A stretch of DNA of 64,000 nt from Caldilineae bacterium (GCA_020634625.1 JACKBJ010000005.1:122558-186557); one strand, 5' to 3'. Positions 23,283 to 32,026 are shown, counted from the stretch's first letter. A program made the numbers and translations. The notes: generated from the letters alone by a model not told the origin.

Positions 23283-24860
23283 TCAAGCCCCGACCGCATC
23301 CCCAAAGAACCCCACCAGATCCGCCTTCAACCGCGCCAACGAAGGCTCGTGCACGTACATCATGTGCCCCGCCGGGTAATACGCCATCGACACGTTCCCC
23401 TCCAGGGACGCATCCAGCCCCAGATGGCTGAAGGTATGCTCGGTTGCGAAGTAGGGTGTCGCCATGTCGTAGTAGCCGTTGGCCACGAAGACCTTCAGGT
23501 GCGGGTTCTTGTGCATCGCCTGCCGCAGCGGCTCCGCCACGTCGAGGTACCGGTTCTGGGCCACGTCGAAGCTCCAGGGATGGACCTTGCCGGTCAGGAT
23601 CTCGTAGGGCAGGTCGCTCTCGAAGCCCAGCTCCTCGCGCACGTAGTGGTTGAAGCTGCCCGTATAGGGGCCCATGATCGCCGACATGCTCGGGTCGTAC
23701 TCGAAGCGCTCGCCGGCCGCGTCGCGGTCCATGCCCAGGTAGCGGCTGTCCAGGCGGCCCACCGTGCGCGCCTCGTCGCGCCGCAGCTCCTTCACGAAGC
23801 GACCCAGCTCGACCCGCAGGCCGCAGCGCTCGACATAACTAGCACTCAGCCCGGTCAAGCGCGCGTAGGCTCGCGCCACCCGCCGGCGCTCCTCCTCCGC
23901 CAGGCGCGTTCCCAGCAGCAGCGCCCGGGCGTACTCGCCCAGCGCGAAGGCCTCGGCTTCGTCCAGGGCCGCGCGCAGGGCCTCGGGCGATCCGTCTCCG
24001 AGCAGCTCGGGCGCCAGGCAGCCGTGGTACCAGGCCGTGGCCGTATAGGCCGGCACGTAGAGCAGGAAGGGCAGGTCGTTGTCGGGATGGAAGTAGAGCG
24101 TGTTGAAGTGCAGCACCGAGCTGACCAGGACCACGCCGTTGAAGAACATCCCGTGGCGCTCCTGCATGTGGTTGACCAGGTTGGCCGCGCGGGTCGTGCC
24201 GTAGCTCTCGCCGGCCAGGAACTTGGGCGAGGCCCAACGCTTCTCGCGCGTGGTGTACAGCCGGATCAGCTCGCCCACGCTTTCGACGTCCGCCGTCACC
24301 CCGTGGAACTGGCTGGGATCCTCCCCCTCGGCGGCCCGGCTGTAGCCGGTCGAGACCGGGTCGATGAAGACCAGATCGGTCAGGTCGAGGATCGAGTGCA
24401 GGTTGTCGACCAGGGGATAGGGCGGCCGGGGCAGCGAGGCATCGTCGGGCATGGCCACCCGACGCGGCCCGAAGGCGCCCATGTGCAGCCAGACCGAGCT
24501 CGAGCCCGGCCCGCCGTTGAAGGTGAAGGTGATCGGCCGCGCGGAGGGATCTTCGACGTCGCGCCGGGTATAGGCCGTGTAGAACAGCCGGGCCTTGGCC
24601 TTGCCCTGCTCCTCGGCCAGCGTGATCGTGCCGGTGGTCGCGGTGTAGGCCACCGACTCGCCGCCGATGTGCACCGCGTGCTCGGTCACCGAGCGCGCAT
24701 CCTCGTGCGCGGCGCCCGTCTTGTCCGCCGCGCCCTCGCTGGCGCCGGCCAGCTTCGCCGCGGCCTCCTTCGACAGGCTGACCTTGACCGGTGAGACGAC
24801 CACCACCGCGTTGGCGTCCGTCAGGTCGATGCCGCGCTCGGGCTGCTTCGTGGCGCTCAT
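23283..24860 (-). CDS. Serine carboxypeptidase-like protein (peptidase S10)
   Basis: Alpha/beta-hydrolase peptidase of 525 residues that removes C-terminal residues. The oxyanion loop TFNGGPGSSSVW (about 113-124) is family-specific. The triad is visible: Ser219 in FLAGESYGTTR, Asp465 in NGYYDMATPY, His499 in YYPAGHMMYVH. No signal peptide is seen; the N-terminus (MSATKQPERG) is polar, so a cytoplasmic or non-classical location is likely, which is also seen in other bacterial S10 proteins. A GAGGT ribosome site precedes the ATG. It diverges from an M20 peptidase 93 bases away, so two peptidase genes share a promoter region. Confidence 0.92.
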   Translation of the reverse strand: MSATKQPERGIDLTDANAVVVVSPVKVSLSKEAAAKLAGASEGAADKTGAAHEDARSVTEHAVHIGGESVAYTATTGTITLAEEQGKAKARLFYTAYTRRDVEDPSARPITFTFNGGPGSSSVWLHMGAFGPRRVAMPDDASLPRPPYPLVDNLHSILDLTDLVFIDPVSTGYSRAAEGEDPSQFHGVTADVESVGELIRLYTTREKRWASPKFLAGESYGTTRAANLVNHMQERHGMFFNGVVLVSSVLHFNTLYFHPDNDLPFLLYVPAYTATAWYHGCLAPELLGDGSPEALRAALDEAEAFALGEYARALLLGTRLAEEERRRVARAYARLTGLSASYVERCGLRVELGRFVKELRRDEARTVGRLDSRYLGMDRDAAGERFEYDPSMSAIMGPYTGSFNHYVREELGFESDLPYEILTGKVHPWSFDVAQNRYLDVAEPLRQAMHKNPHLKVFVANGYYDMATPYFATEHTFSHLGLDASLEGNVSMAYYPAGHMMYVHEPSLARLKADLVGFFGDAVGA

Positions 24861-24900
24861 GGGTGTACCTCGCTTGGGAATCGGGTAGGTCGCCGCGGCA

Positions 24901-24909
24901 TTATAGCCC
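24901..24909 (-). promoter_or_regulatory. Candidate promoter of the S10 peptidase
   Basis: The minus strand reads GGC-TATAAT, a perfect -10 hexamer, 41 bases before the ATG. No good -35 is seen. Confidence 0.55.
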
Positions 24910-24941
24910 GGGCGCCCGTGCCCCGCGCGCCCGGCTGGGCT

Positions 24942-24947
24942 ACAATC
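24942..24947 (+). promoter_or_regulatory. -10 element of the M20 peptidase, probably leaderless
   Basis: GGC-TACAAT ends 6 bases before the ATG at 24954, so transcription should start at or next to the A of the start codon. No ribosome site fits in the gap. This indicates a leaderless message. Confidence 0.55.
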
Positions 24948-24953
24948 CCGCGC

Positions 24954-26189
24954 ATGCCCGCCCCAGCTCCGCCGAAGCCAGGTCCGCCCAGCCGCGCCGT
25001 GCCCGCCTGGGACATCGACGCCGTCGCCGCGACCTGCCTGGCCGTCCAGGGCATCCCGGCGCCCACCTTCGCCGAGCAGGCCCGCGCGGACTGGGTGGCC
25101 GAGCGGTTGCGGGCGCTCGGGCCCTTCGAGGTCACGCTCGACCGCGCGCCCAACGTCTATGCGCGCCTGCCGGGCGCCGGCCCGGCCGCCGGCGCCGGTC
25201 CCGGCCTGATGGTCAGCGCCCACCTCGACACCGTCTTCCCGGCCGAGACCGACCTCGGCAGCCGGCGCGAGGGCCCGATCCTGCACGGTCCGGGCATCGG
25301 CGACAACTGCATGGGCCTGGCCGGCCTGCTGGCCCTGGCCGAGGCCCTGGCCGCCGCCCCGCGCCCGCCCTGCGATGTCTGGCTGGTGGCCAACGCGGCC
25401 GAGGAGGGCCTGGGTGACCTGGCCGGCATGCGGGCGGCGCTCGACCGGCTCGACGGTCGGATCGGGGCCTGCCTGGTGCTCGAGGGCAGCAAGCACCACA
25501 GCTGGCCGCTGACCCATCGTGCCCTGGGCTCGCGGCGCTACCGCATCGAGGCCAGCGCCGACGGCGGGCACAGCTGGGGCAATTTCGGGCGCTCGAGCGC
25601 CATCCACCTGCTGGCCGGCCTGGCGGCCGAGATCGCCGGCTGGCAGGTCCCGGCCCGGCCCCGCTGCAGCTTCAACATCGGCGTCATCCAGGGTGGCACC
25701 TCGGTCAACACCATCGCCGAGACCGCCTGGCTGCTCCTGGACCTGCGCAGCGAGGACCCCAGCGCGCTGGAAGCGCTGGCCGAGCGCGCCGAGGCCCTGG
25801 TGGCGCGGCATGCGGCCGCCGCCGCCCGAGCCGGCGACGCCAGGCTCGGCTGCCGGAGGGTCGGTGACCGACCGGCCGGCGAGCTGCCGGCCGACCATCC
25901 GCTGGTCGAGGCGGCACGGCAGGCCCTGCTGGCCGAGGGCGTGCCGCCCGAGCGGATCGCCTCGCGCATCTCCAGCACCGACGCCAACATCCCCCTGGCC
26001 CGCGGCATCCCGGCCGTCTGCATCCACCTCACCCGCGGCGGCCATGCCCACCGCCTGGACGAGTGGCTGAGCCTGGACGAGCTGCCGACCGGTCTGGGCC
26101 AGCTGTGGCGACTCAGCTGGGCGGCCGCCGACTGGCTGGCGGCCGGCGCTCCAGCCGAGGGCCCTGCGCCAGGTCGACCCGAATTCTGA
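24954..26189 (+). CDS. M20 family metallopeptidase
   Basis: Zinc-dependent peptidase or deacylase of 411 residues. Metal ligands are visible: His90 and Asp92 in MVSAHLDTVF, Asp117 in GPGIGDNCMGLAGLL, Glu150-Glu151 in ANAAEEGLGD. A dimerisation domain (about 190-310) includes SADGGHSWGNFGRSSAIH. A last ligand His lies in HLTRGGHAHRLDEW. The pattern fits the PepT-like/M20 group that acts on short peptides. The start at 24954 is preferred because a -10 box ends 6 bases upstream. It is divergent from the S10 peptidase. Confidence 0.92.
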   Translation: MPAPAPPKPGPPSRAVPAWDIDAVAATCLAVQGIPAPTFAEQARADWVAERLRALGPFEVTLDRAPNVYARLPGAGPAAGAGPGLMVSAHLDTVFPAETDLGSRREGPILHGPGIGDNCMGLAGLLALAEALAAAPRPPCDVWLVANAAEEGLGDLAGMRAALDRLDGRIGACLVLEGSKHHSWPLTHRALGSRRYRIEASADGGHSWGNFGRSSAIHLLAGLAAEIAGWQVPARPRCSFNIGVIQGGTSVNTIAETAWLLLDLRSEDPSALEALAERAEALVARHAAAAARAGDARLGCRRVGDRPAGELPADHPLVEAARQALLAEGVPPERIASRISSTDANIPLARGIPAVCIHLTRGGHAHRLDEWLSLDELPTGLGQLWRLSWAAADWLAAGAPAEGPAPGRPEF

Positions 26190-26197
26190 ACCTGGGT

Positions 26198-26203
26198 TAG
26201 AAT
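26198..26203 (+). promoter_or_regulatory. Candidate promoter of the SEC-C gene
   Basis: TAGAAT, preceded by GGT, lies 93 bases before the SEC-C protein ATG and just after the M20 stop. No -35 is recognised. Confidence 0.4.
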
Positions 26204-26296
26204 CAAGCCCCTCCCGGCGCGGCCGGGGGCCATCTCCGGCCCTCCGCGCCGGATGCGCCGATCCCGCCGCCGAACCCAGCCCCAGCGAGCACAGCC

Positions 26297-26974
26297 ATGG
26301 CCATGCCCGGACGCAACGAACCCTGCCACTGCGGCAGCGGCCGTAAGTACAAGAGCTGTCATTGGAACGCCGACCGCGACGCCGCCCGGGTCCGCGCCGA
26401 GGTCGAGCGCAAGCGCCAGGAGGCGCTGGAGGCGCTCGGGTCGCCCGGCGAGGAGGAGATGCGGGAGCTGTACGAGCAGCTGACCGGTCGCGCGCTGCCC
26501 GGCGACCGCGTGCCCGAGAACGTGCGCCAGACCCTGGTCGACATGTGGCGCCAGCAGCGCCTGGCGGACGGCGCGCGGGAACGGCTGGCGCCGCATCGGG
26601 CCGAGATCGCGGCCCGGCTCGATGCCGATCCGGCGCGCTTCGAGCAGCTGGCATCCGGTCTGGCCGGCGAGCTCGACCTGAGCCACTTCGAGCTGACCGG
26701 CACCAACGTCCGCAAGGCGCGTCGCGGCATCGGCCTGCCACCGACCGAGGCCGCCGAGCGCCGCAGCTACGCCAGCCGGGTCCTGCGGCTGACCCTGGAT
26801 GCCGACGATCGCGAGACCTTTCGCGATGGCTTGTTGGCCTTCCTGCCCGAGCTGGTCGACGAGGGCCGTTTCGACGAGGCCTACGTGCTCGACGTCTGCG
26901 CCGAGCGTGCGCTGGACCCCGAGGCCGAGGCCTGCGCCTTCCTCGAGGACGTCGTGCTGCGCAGCCTGAGCTGA
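26297..26974 (+). CDS. SEC-C zinc-motif protein
   Basis: Protein of 225 residues. The N-terminus GRNEPCHCGSGRKYKSCHW is a SEC-C zinc-binding motif (CxC...CH), also found at the end of SecA and in many small proteins. The rest is helical and charged. It is partly coiled coil near residues 25-60, with no other recognised domain. SEC-C alone does not define a function; it often serves as a protein- or ribosome-interaction module. The ATG at 26297 is followed by a second ATG six bases on (MAM), so the exact start is uncertain by two codons. It converges with the phosphatase gene at 27012. Confidence 0.82.
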   Translation: MAMPGRNEPCHCGSGRKYKSCHWNADRDAARVRAEVERKRQEALEALGSPGEEEMRELYEQLTGRALPGDRVPENVRQTLVDMWRQQRLADGARERLAPHRAEIAARLDADPARFEQLASGLAGELDLSHFELTGTNVRKARRGIGLPPTEAAERRSYASRVLRLTLDADDRETFRDGLLAFLPELVDEGRFDEAYVLDVCAERALDPEAEACAFLEDVVLRSLS

Positions 26975-27011
26975 TCCGGGTTCCGGGCTACGGCCGAGGC
27001 GAGGCGACGGC

Positions 27012-27719
27012 TCAGCCGGAGGCGACGGGCGGCCCGGTCTCGATCGCCTTCTGGCCGGCGACCTGCACGATCCGGTCCTCCTCGAGGATCCACGCCGTCA
27101 GCTCGCCGCCGTAGACGCAGCCGGTATCCAGTCCAACGAGGTAGGGCGTGCCGTCCGCCCGATGGCGCCGCACCAGGCCGCCGGGCGCGTCGTGGCCGAA
27201 GACCAGCGCCTTCCCGTCGGCCGCCGGACGGTAGGCCTCGTGCCAGCGCGGTCCGTAGATGCCCTTGCGCGGCGGCCAGGTGCGGATCGCCAGCAGCTCG
27301 TCGCGGCTGCTGCCCGCCAGGCCGCGCTCCGGGTTGACGCCGGCATGGACCAGGCAGAAGCGCGCCTCGTCGATCACCAGCGGCAGCCGGCGCAGCCAGG
27401 GCAGCAGCTCGCCGCCGATGGGCAGGATGCGCTCGAGCAGCTCGGCATGCGCCGGATGCTCGAAGTCCGGCCGGCCGGTCTTCAGGAAGGCCTCCAGGAT
27501 GGCCAGGGTCTTGGCATCGTGATTGCCCAGCACCATCTCGGCGCCGCTGGACCGGATCTGGCGCCAGACGCCGACCGGGTCGGGGCCCTTGGTGAAGGCG
27601 TCGCCCGTCAGCAGCAGCCGGTCCTGCGCGGGATCGAAGGCCAGCGCCTCGAGCAGCGCCGCCAGGGACTCGGAGCAGCCGTGAACGTCGCCGATGAAGA
27701 GGCTGCGTCTGGGGTTCAA
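27012..27719 (-). CDS. PPP-family metallophosphoesterase (ApaH/Ser-Thr phosphatase-like)
   Basis: Metal-dependent phosphatase of 235 residues. Motifs in order: FIGDVHGCSES (about 8-18), LLTGDAFTKGPDPVGVW (about 35-51), VLGNHDAKT (about 64-72), LVHAGVNPERG and VFGHDAPGG, ending DTGCVYGGELTAW. This is the full PPP set, closest to bacterial ApaH-like or PrpE-like enzymes, which act on dinucleoside polyphosphates or phosphoproteins. The start is a TTG that overlaps the stop of the DHH-CBS gene (TTGA), so the two are translationally coupled and may share a nucleotide substrate. It is the downstream gene of the pair. Confidence 0.9.
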   Translation of the reverse strand: MNPRRSLFIGDVHGCSESLAALLEALAFDPAQDRLLLTGDAFTKGPDPVGVWRQIRSSGAEMVLGNHDAKTLAILEAFLKTGRPDFEHPAHAELLERILPIGGELLPWLRRLPLVIDEARFCLVHAGVNPERGLAGSSRDELLAIRTWPPRKGIYGPRWHEAYRPAADGKALVFGHDAPGGLVRRHRADGTPYLVGLDTGCVYGGELTAWILEEDRIVQVAGQKAIETGPPVASG

Positions 27720-29011
27720 GGTCCGTCCTCCTGGTTCCAGAGCCGCAGCAGGTCGCTGCGGGTGACGATGCCGACCAGGGCGCCGCTGGCGTCGACCACC
27801 GGGATCTGGCCCCAGCCAGAGGTCAGCATCGTCGCCCGCAACCGCCGCAGCGGGTCCTCGGGATGCACGCTGACCGGTCCGGGGCGCATGGCCTCGCGCA
27901 GCGGCTGCTTGTGCCGGTCGTGGCGGATCGCGCGGTCCACGTCGTCACGGGTGATCAAACCCAGCAGCCGACCGGCCTCGACCACCGGATAGCCGGCGTG
28001 CCCCAGCGCCCGCATGCGCGTCTCGGCCTCGGCGATGCTCAGCTCGGGCGACAGCGTCTCGGGGTCCGGGCGCATCAGATCGGCCACGCGGATCGGCGGC
28101 TGGACGAAGTCCGGCAGCGCCGCCAGCAGCGCCGCCCGGAAGCCGGCCAGGTCGCCGTGGCGGGCCACGGCCGCCGCCGCCCGGCGATGCCCGCCGCCGC
28201 CCAGCCGCTCGGCCAGGCCGCCGACGTCCACCCGGTCGCTGCGCGAACGGGCCACCAGCTGCAGGTGTCCGCCCAGATCGACCAGGATGAGCAGGCCGGC
28301 CGGCTGCCAGAGATCGAGCAGGGGCTGGGCCAGCGCGCTGATCTCTTCGATCGGCTCGCCGGCGCCGGCGCTGGCGCAGGCCAGGACGATCGGCTGATCG
28401 TGGACCTGCAGGGCCTCGGCCTTCGCGCGCAGCCGGTCGAAGAGCCGCGACTGGGCCGGGCTCAGCGGATGGCGCAGGAACTCGTCGACCAGCTCGAGTC
28501 GGGCGCCCTGTTCGAGCAGCCAGGCGGCCGCGCGCAGGTCGCGGGCTGTCGTGCCGACATAGCTCAGCCGCCCGCTGTCCTCGTAGATCCCGAGCAGCAG
28601 CAGCGTCGCTTCCAGCGCCTCGAGCGCGAGCGCCGGCTCGCACCGGGCGAGGCGCTCGACCAGCAGGCTGGTGGTGGCGGCCAAGGGCTCGCCCTCGTAG
28701 CGGTAGTGGGCCGGAAGCTCCCGCTCGCGGGCGTGGTGATCGATGATGCAGACGGGCGTCTCGGGGCGCATGCCGCGCACGAACTGAGCCGTCTGGCTGT
28801 CGACGAAGATGGCGCGCTCGACCGGCTCCCGGGGCAGGCTCGCGGCGTCGCGAAACGGCAGCTGTCCACCGTAGAGCACCAGGAAGTCGCGCAGGTTGCG
28901 GTTGAGGCTGCGCGGCAGCACCGGCAGGGCGTCGGGGAAGAGCTTGTGGGCGCCGAGCAGGCTGGCCAGGGCGTCGAAGTCGGCATGCTCGTGGCTGAGG
29001 ATGACCTGCAT
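27716..29011 (-). CDS. DHH/DHHA1 phosphoesterase with two CBS domains
   Basis: Predicted phosphoesterase of 431 residues. The DHH domain starts VILSHEHADFDALASLLGA (about 3-21), and the signature Asp-His-His is in VCIIDHHARE. DHHA1 ends with ERLGGGGHRRAAAA (about 284-297). Two CBS domains follow (about 318-430), each with a GxxPVV core (AGYPVVEAGRLLGLITRDD; GQIPVVDASGALVGIVTRSD). The same DHH-CBS order forms the N-terminal half of large CCA/poly(A)-polymerase proteins in several phyla. Here the nucleotidyltransferase part is absent, so the protein ends after the CBS pair. CBS domains normally bind adenosyl ligands, so regulation by an adenine nucleotide is likely. It is coupled to the PPP phosphatase downstream. 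Confidence 0.9.
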   Translation of the reverse strand: MQVILSHEHADFDALASLLGAHKLFPDALPVLPRSLNRNLRDFLVLYGGQLPFRDAASLPREPVERAIFVDSQTAQFVRGMRPETPVCIIDHHARERELPAHYRYEGEPLAATTSLLVERLARCEPALALEALEATLLLLGIYEDSGRLSYVGTTARDLRAAAWLLEQGARLELVDEFLRHPLSPAQSRLFDRLRAKAEALQVHDQPIVLACASAGAGEPIEEISALAQPLLDLWQPAGLLILVDLGGHLQLVARSRSDRVDVGGLAERLGGGGHRRAAAAVARHGDLAGFRAALLAALPDFVQPPIRVADLMRPDPETLSPELSIAEAETRMRALGHAGYPVVEAGRLLGLITRDDVDRAIRHDRHKQPLREAMRPGPVSVHPEDPLRRLRATMLTSGWGQIPVVDASGALVGIVTRSDLLRLWNQEDGP

Positions 29012-29064
29012 GGGCGGATGCTCGCCGGCTGTTCGGAGGTCCTGCGCGACCGAAACGATAGGGT

Positions 29065-30681
29065 CTAGGGCGCCTCGAAGGCGCCGATCGCGGGTGGATC
29101 GGCCCAGCAGGCGCCGTTCAGGTCGCCCGGCGCCCAGGCGCCGGCCCGGCCGGCGCCGGCCGCCGGGCTCTCGGCCGGGATGCGGCCCTCGGCTCCCAGC
29201 AGCGGGTCCCGTCCGGACAGCCCGCCCCGCTCGACCGTCGGCAGGCTCGGCGCCGAACGGTCGGGCGCGTCCAGCGCGTACCACAGGTTGTGCTCGAAGC
29301 CGAAGGTCTCCGGCGCGGTGCCGCCGCCGACGTTGACGTCGCTGCGCAGCCGCGCGCGGCGGAAGACGAAGAGGTTGTTGACCACCCGGCCGCCGCGGGC
29401 CGGGGCGAAGGTGAACCCGCCGCCGGTGCTCGTCTCCTGCAGGATGCGCATCAGCCAGACGCCGGGCTCGACCACCGTGTTCTGCGCCACCAGGCAGTCG
29501 ACGCAGCCCACGAAGGCCCAGGGCGTGTCGCCGCCCTCGATGACGTTGGCCAGCAGCCGGACGTCGCGCGCCTCGGCGTTCTCGCCGGTCGGGTCGAGCG
29601 GCGGTCGGAAGAAGTCGAAGCCGGTCGAGCCGCCCAGGTTGACCACCCGCGCGCCGCCCTCCCGCATGCGGTTCCAGCGGATCTCGACGTCGCGGCTGCC
29701 GCCCTTGACCTGGATCGCGTTGGCGCCCATGGCCTCGAAGACGCTGCGCGCCACGAGAGCCTGGTGCGCGCCGACCATGTCGATGCCGCTGCCCCCGCCG
29801 CCGCATCGTGCGAAGCGCGAGTCGAGTACCTGCAGCATGCGCGTTCCCGACAGCTTCAGGCAGTCCTGGTTGCCGCCGGCGCCGACGTCGTGGATGTCCA
29901 GGTCACGGAGGACCAGGTGCTCCGCGGCTGTGGCGTCGTCCACCGCGCCCCCGTCGTCGACGTTGAGGCCGTTGGCCTCGGCGCCGGCCAGCTCCAGGTC
30001 GTGCACCACCAGCCAGCTCGGGCGGACCAGGTGCAGGCCGGTGGCGCCGCCCTCGATCCGAGGCCGTGCCGCGCCAGGCAGCCCGCCCAGCCAGATCGGC
30101 GCGCCAGGCTCGCCGCGCAGGTCCTCGAGGTAGCTGCCGCCGGCATGGCGGCCCGGATGCAGGCGGATGGCCGTGCCGGGCCGGGCCTCGCGTGCGGCGC
30201 GGCCGAGGCTGGCGAAGGGATGCGCCTCCGAGCCGTCGCCGCCGTCGTCGTCGCCGTCGACCGTCACGTGGAGCTCGCGCCGCGGCGTCAGGCCGTCATC
30301 GAAGCTCGGGATCGCGGCGCATGCGGCCGGATCGGGCCCGGCGGGCGGGCCCGGCGATGGCTCCGCCGTCGTGCCGGCCGTCGGGCCCGGGACTTGCGTC
30401 GGCTCGAGCGTCGAGCCCGCGGTCGGTTCGGCCGGCGGCGTGGCACTGGGCAGGCCGGTGGCCCGGACGGCCGGTGTGGGCAGGCCAGAGACCTGGGCCG
30501 CCCGCAGCAACACCGGCAGCCAGATGGGATCGACGGCGCCCGGGCCGGGCTCCGCCTGGGCGCGGACGGCGTACGGCGGGTCCGTCGGACCGCCCAGCGC
30601 CAAGGCCAGCAGCAGCGTCAGCCGGCCGAAGGTCGAACGGCGAAGGGCGGCGCGTCGGCTGCGTTGCGTGTCGATACCCAT
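29065..30681 (-). CDS. Secreted right-handed beta-helix protein
   Basis: Extracellular repeat protein of 538 residues. An Arg-rich start and hydrophobic LTLLLALALGG form a signal peptide. A long Thr/Pro/Ala/Ser linker (about 60-125) includes DPIWLPVLLR, a motif often seen near termini of exported Chloroflexota proteins. From about 135 it has the pectate-lyase-like parallel beta-helix pattern: HVTVDGDDDGGDGSEAHPF, PGTAIRLHPGRHAGGSY, then repeated turns such as VVHDLELAGAEANGLNV and LVLRDLDIHDVGAGGNQD. Substrates may be polysaccharide, but no catalytic residues are identified. I choose the ATG at 30681 because a GGC-TATCAT -10 element ends about 7 bases upstream, suggesting a leaderless start; 30690 would add three residues. 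Confidence 0.82.
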   Translation of the reverse strand: MGIDTQRSRRAALRRSTFGRLTLLLALALGGPTDPPYAVRAQAEPGPGAVDPIWLPVLLRAAQVSGLPTPAVRATGLPSATPPAEPTAGSTLEPTQVPGPTAGTTAEPSPGPPAGPDPAACAAIPSFDDGLTPRRELHVTVDGDDDGGDGSEAHPFASLGRAAREARPGTAIRLHPGRHAGGSYLEDLRGEPGAPIWLGGLPGAARPRIEGGATGLHLVRPSWLVVHDLELAGAEANGLNVDDGGAVDDATAAEHLVLRDLDIHDVGAGGNQDCLKLSGTRMLQVLDSRFARCGGGGSGIDMVGAHQALVARSVFEAMGANAIQVKGGSRDVEIRWNRMREGGARVVNLGGSTGFDFFRPPLDPTGENAEARDVRLLANVIEGGDTPWAFVGCVDCLVAQNTVVEPGVWLMRILQETSTGGGFTFAPARGGRVVNNLFVFRRARLRSDVNVGGGTAPETFGFEHNLWYALDAPDRSAPSLPTVERGGLSGRDPLLGAEGRIPAESPAAGAGRAGAWAPGDLNGACWADPPAIGAFEAP

Positions 30682-30688
30682 GGCTCGC

Positions 30689-30697
30689 ATGATAGCC
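30689..30697 (-). promoter_or_regulatory. Candidate leaderless promoter of the beta-helix gene
   Basis: The minus strand reads GGC-TATCAT, ending 7 bases before the ATG at 30681. Transcription would begin at or beside the start codon. Confidence 0.45.
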
Positions 30698-30795
30698 GCC
30701 CGAGGCGGCCGTGGCGATCCGTCCACCTCGGCCGCGGATCGCGCCGCGGCCGCCATCTCCGGAAAACGGGCCGCAGCGGGCCGGCCGAAGCGTGG

Positions 30796-30801
30796 TAAGA
30801 T
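30796..30801 (+). promoter_or_regulatory. Candidate promoter of the bactofilin-like gene
   Basis: GGTAAGAT gives a weak -10 (TAAGAT) 52 bases before the ATG at 30854. AGGAGG at 30803-30808 is directly followed by an in-frame ATG, too close to serve it. Confidence 0.3.
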
Positions 30802-30853
30802 GAGGAGGATGCCGCGACGTGATCCCACCGTGATGCAACGAGGAGCGTACGCC

Positions 30854-32026
30854 ATGGACACCGTTTCACGCTCGTCCCGCGAGGCCGGCTTCACTGGGCT
30901 GCTCCGGCTGCTGGTCATCCTTCTCTTCGGCGTCTCCATGGCGGGCTGCGTCGGCATGCCCGCCGGGCGCAACGTCATGAGCGGCTCGTTGACGGTCGGC
31001 GACGGCGAGATCGTGAAGGACGACGTCAACATCTTCTCCGGCGACCTGGTCGTCGGCCAGGGCGGCGCGATCGACGGCGACGTTCGCGTGTTCAGCGGCG
31101 ACGCGGTGGTCGACGGCAAGGTCGACGGCGACCTGATGGTCTTCAGCGGCGACGTGCGCCTCAACGGGCACGTCGGCGGCGACCTCGCCGCCTTCGCGGG
31201 CAGCGTGACGCTCGGACCGGAAGCCCGGGTCGACGGTGATCTGACCACCGTCAGCAGCCAGCCCACCATCGATCCTGCCGCCGAGGTGGCAGGATCGGTC
31301 ACCCAGGGGATGCCGGCGCCCGGCAAGATGATGCGCCTGCCGCGCCCGCGCCCGCTGTCGCGCCTGGTCAACCTCCTGGCCTCGATGCTGGTGATGGCGG
31401 TCGTCGCCGCCATCCTGTACAGCATGGTGCCGGCCCAGGTCGATCGCGCCGCCGCGACCGCGGCGCGCCAGGCCTGGGTGGCCGGGGGCGTCGGCTTCGC
31501 CACCCTGGCGGTGTCGATCCCGGTGATCGTGGTCCTGGCGATCACGATCTGCGGCATCCCGGTGGCGCTGATCGGCGTCCTGGCCCTGGTCCTGGCCAAC
31601 CTCTTCGGCTCGACCGCGCTGGGTCGGATCGTGGCCGACTGGCTCGAGCCGCGCATCGACCGCCCGCTGTCGCCGGTCGCGGCCACCGCGACGGGCGCCG
31701 CCACGCTGAGCGCGGCGCTGGGCATCATCGGCGCCATTCCCTGCCTGGGCTGGCTGATCCAGCTCGCGGTCTCGTCGATCGGGCTCGGCGCGACGGTCCT
31801 GACCGTCTTCGGGCGGCGCGACTACCCGGGCGGCCCGTTCGCGCCGAGCTCGCCCGCGCCCGCCGCCCCGACCGGCGGCTGGGAGCCACCCGCCGCCGAC
31901 CCGCCGATGCCGGATCCGTCCCCGATGCCGGAGCCCGACGCACCCGAGCCGTCGGCCGAGGCGCCGACCTCGGACGCGCCCGCGATGCCCGATCCGCCGC
32001 TGCCCGGCTCCGTCGGGCCGGCCTAG
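30854..32026 (+). CDS. Bactofilin-like beta-solenoid lipoprotein with membrane domain
   Basis: Predicted membrane protein of 390 residues. A signal with lipobox VSMAGC (Cys32) is followed by a polymer-forming (bactofilin-type) beta-solenoid at about 40-150. It is built of short repeats such as VNIFSGDLVVGQGGAIDGDV, VRVFSGDAVVDGKVDGDL and LMVFSGDVRLNGHVGGDL. Two to five membrane segments fill about 180-320. The C-terminal 70 residues are Pro/Ala/Asp-rich. A lipidated, envelope-facing solenoid joined to a polytopic domain is a recurrent but uncharacterised bacterial arrangement. The start at 30854 has GAGGAG 8 bases upstream; in-frame ATGs at 30809 and 30833 lack a usable site. Confidence 0.82.
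   Translation: MDTVSRSSREAGFTGLLRLLVILLFGVSMAGCVGMPAGRNVMSGSLTVGDGEIVKDDVNIFSGDLVVGQGGAIDGDVRVFSGDAVVDGKVDGDLMVFSGDVRLNGHVGGDLAAFAGSVTLGPEARVDGDLTTVSSQPTIDPAAEVAGSVTQGMPAPGKMMRLPRPRPLSRLVNLLASMLVMAVVAAILYSMVPAQVDRAAATAARQAWVAGGVGFATLAVSIPVIVVLAITICGIPVALIGVLALVLANLFGSTALGRIVADWLEPRIDRPLSPVAATATGAATLSAALGIIGAIPCLGWLIQLAVSSIGLGATVLTVFGRRDYPGGPFAPSSPAPAAPTGGWEPPAADPPMPDPSPMPEPDAPEPSAEAPTSDAPAMPDPPLPGSVGPA

Noticed and set aside
30809..30853. An earlier in-frame ATG for the solenoid lipoprotein
   Set aside because: AGGAGG touches the ATG directly, which is too close. The later ATG at 30854 has correct spacing and gives a compact lipoprotein signal.
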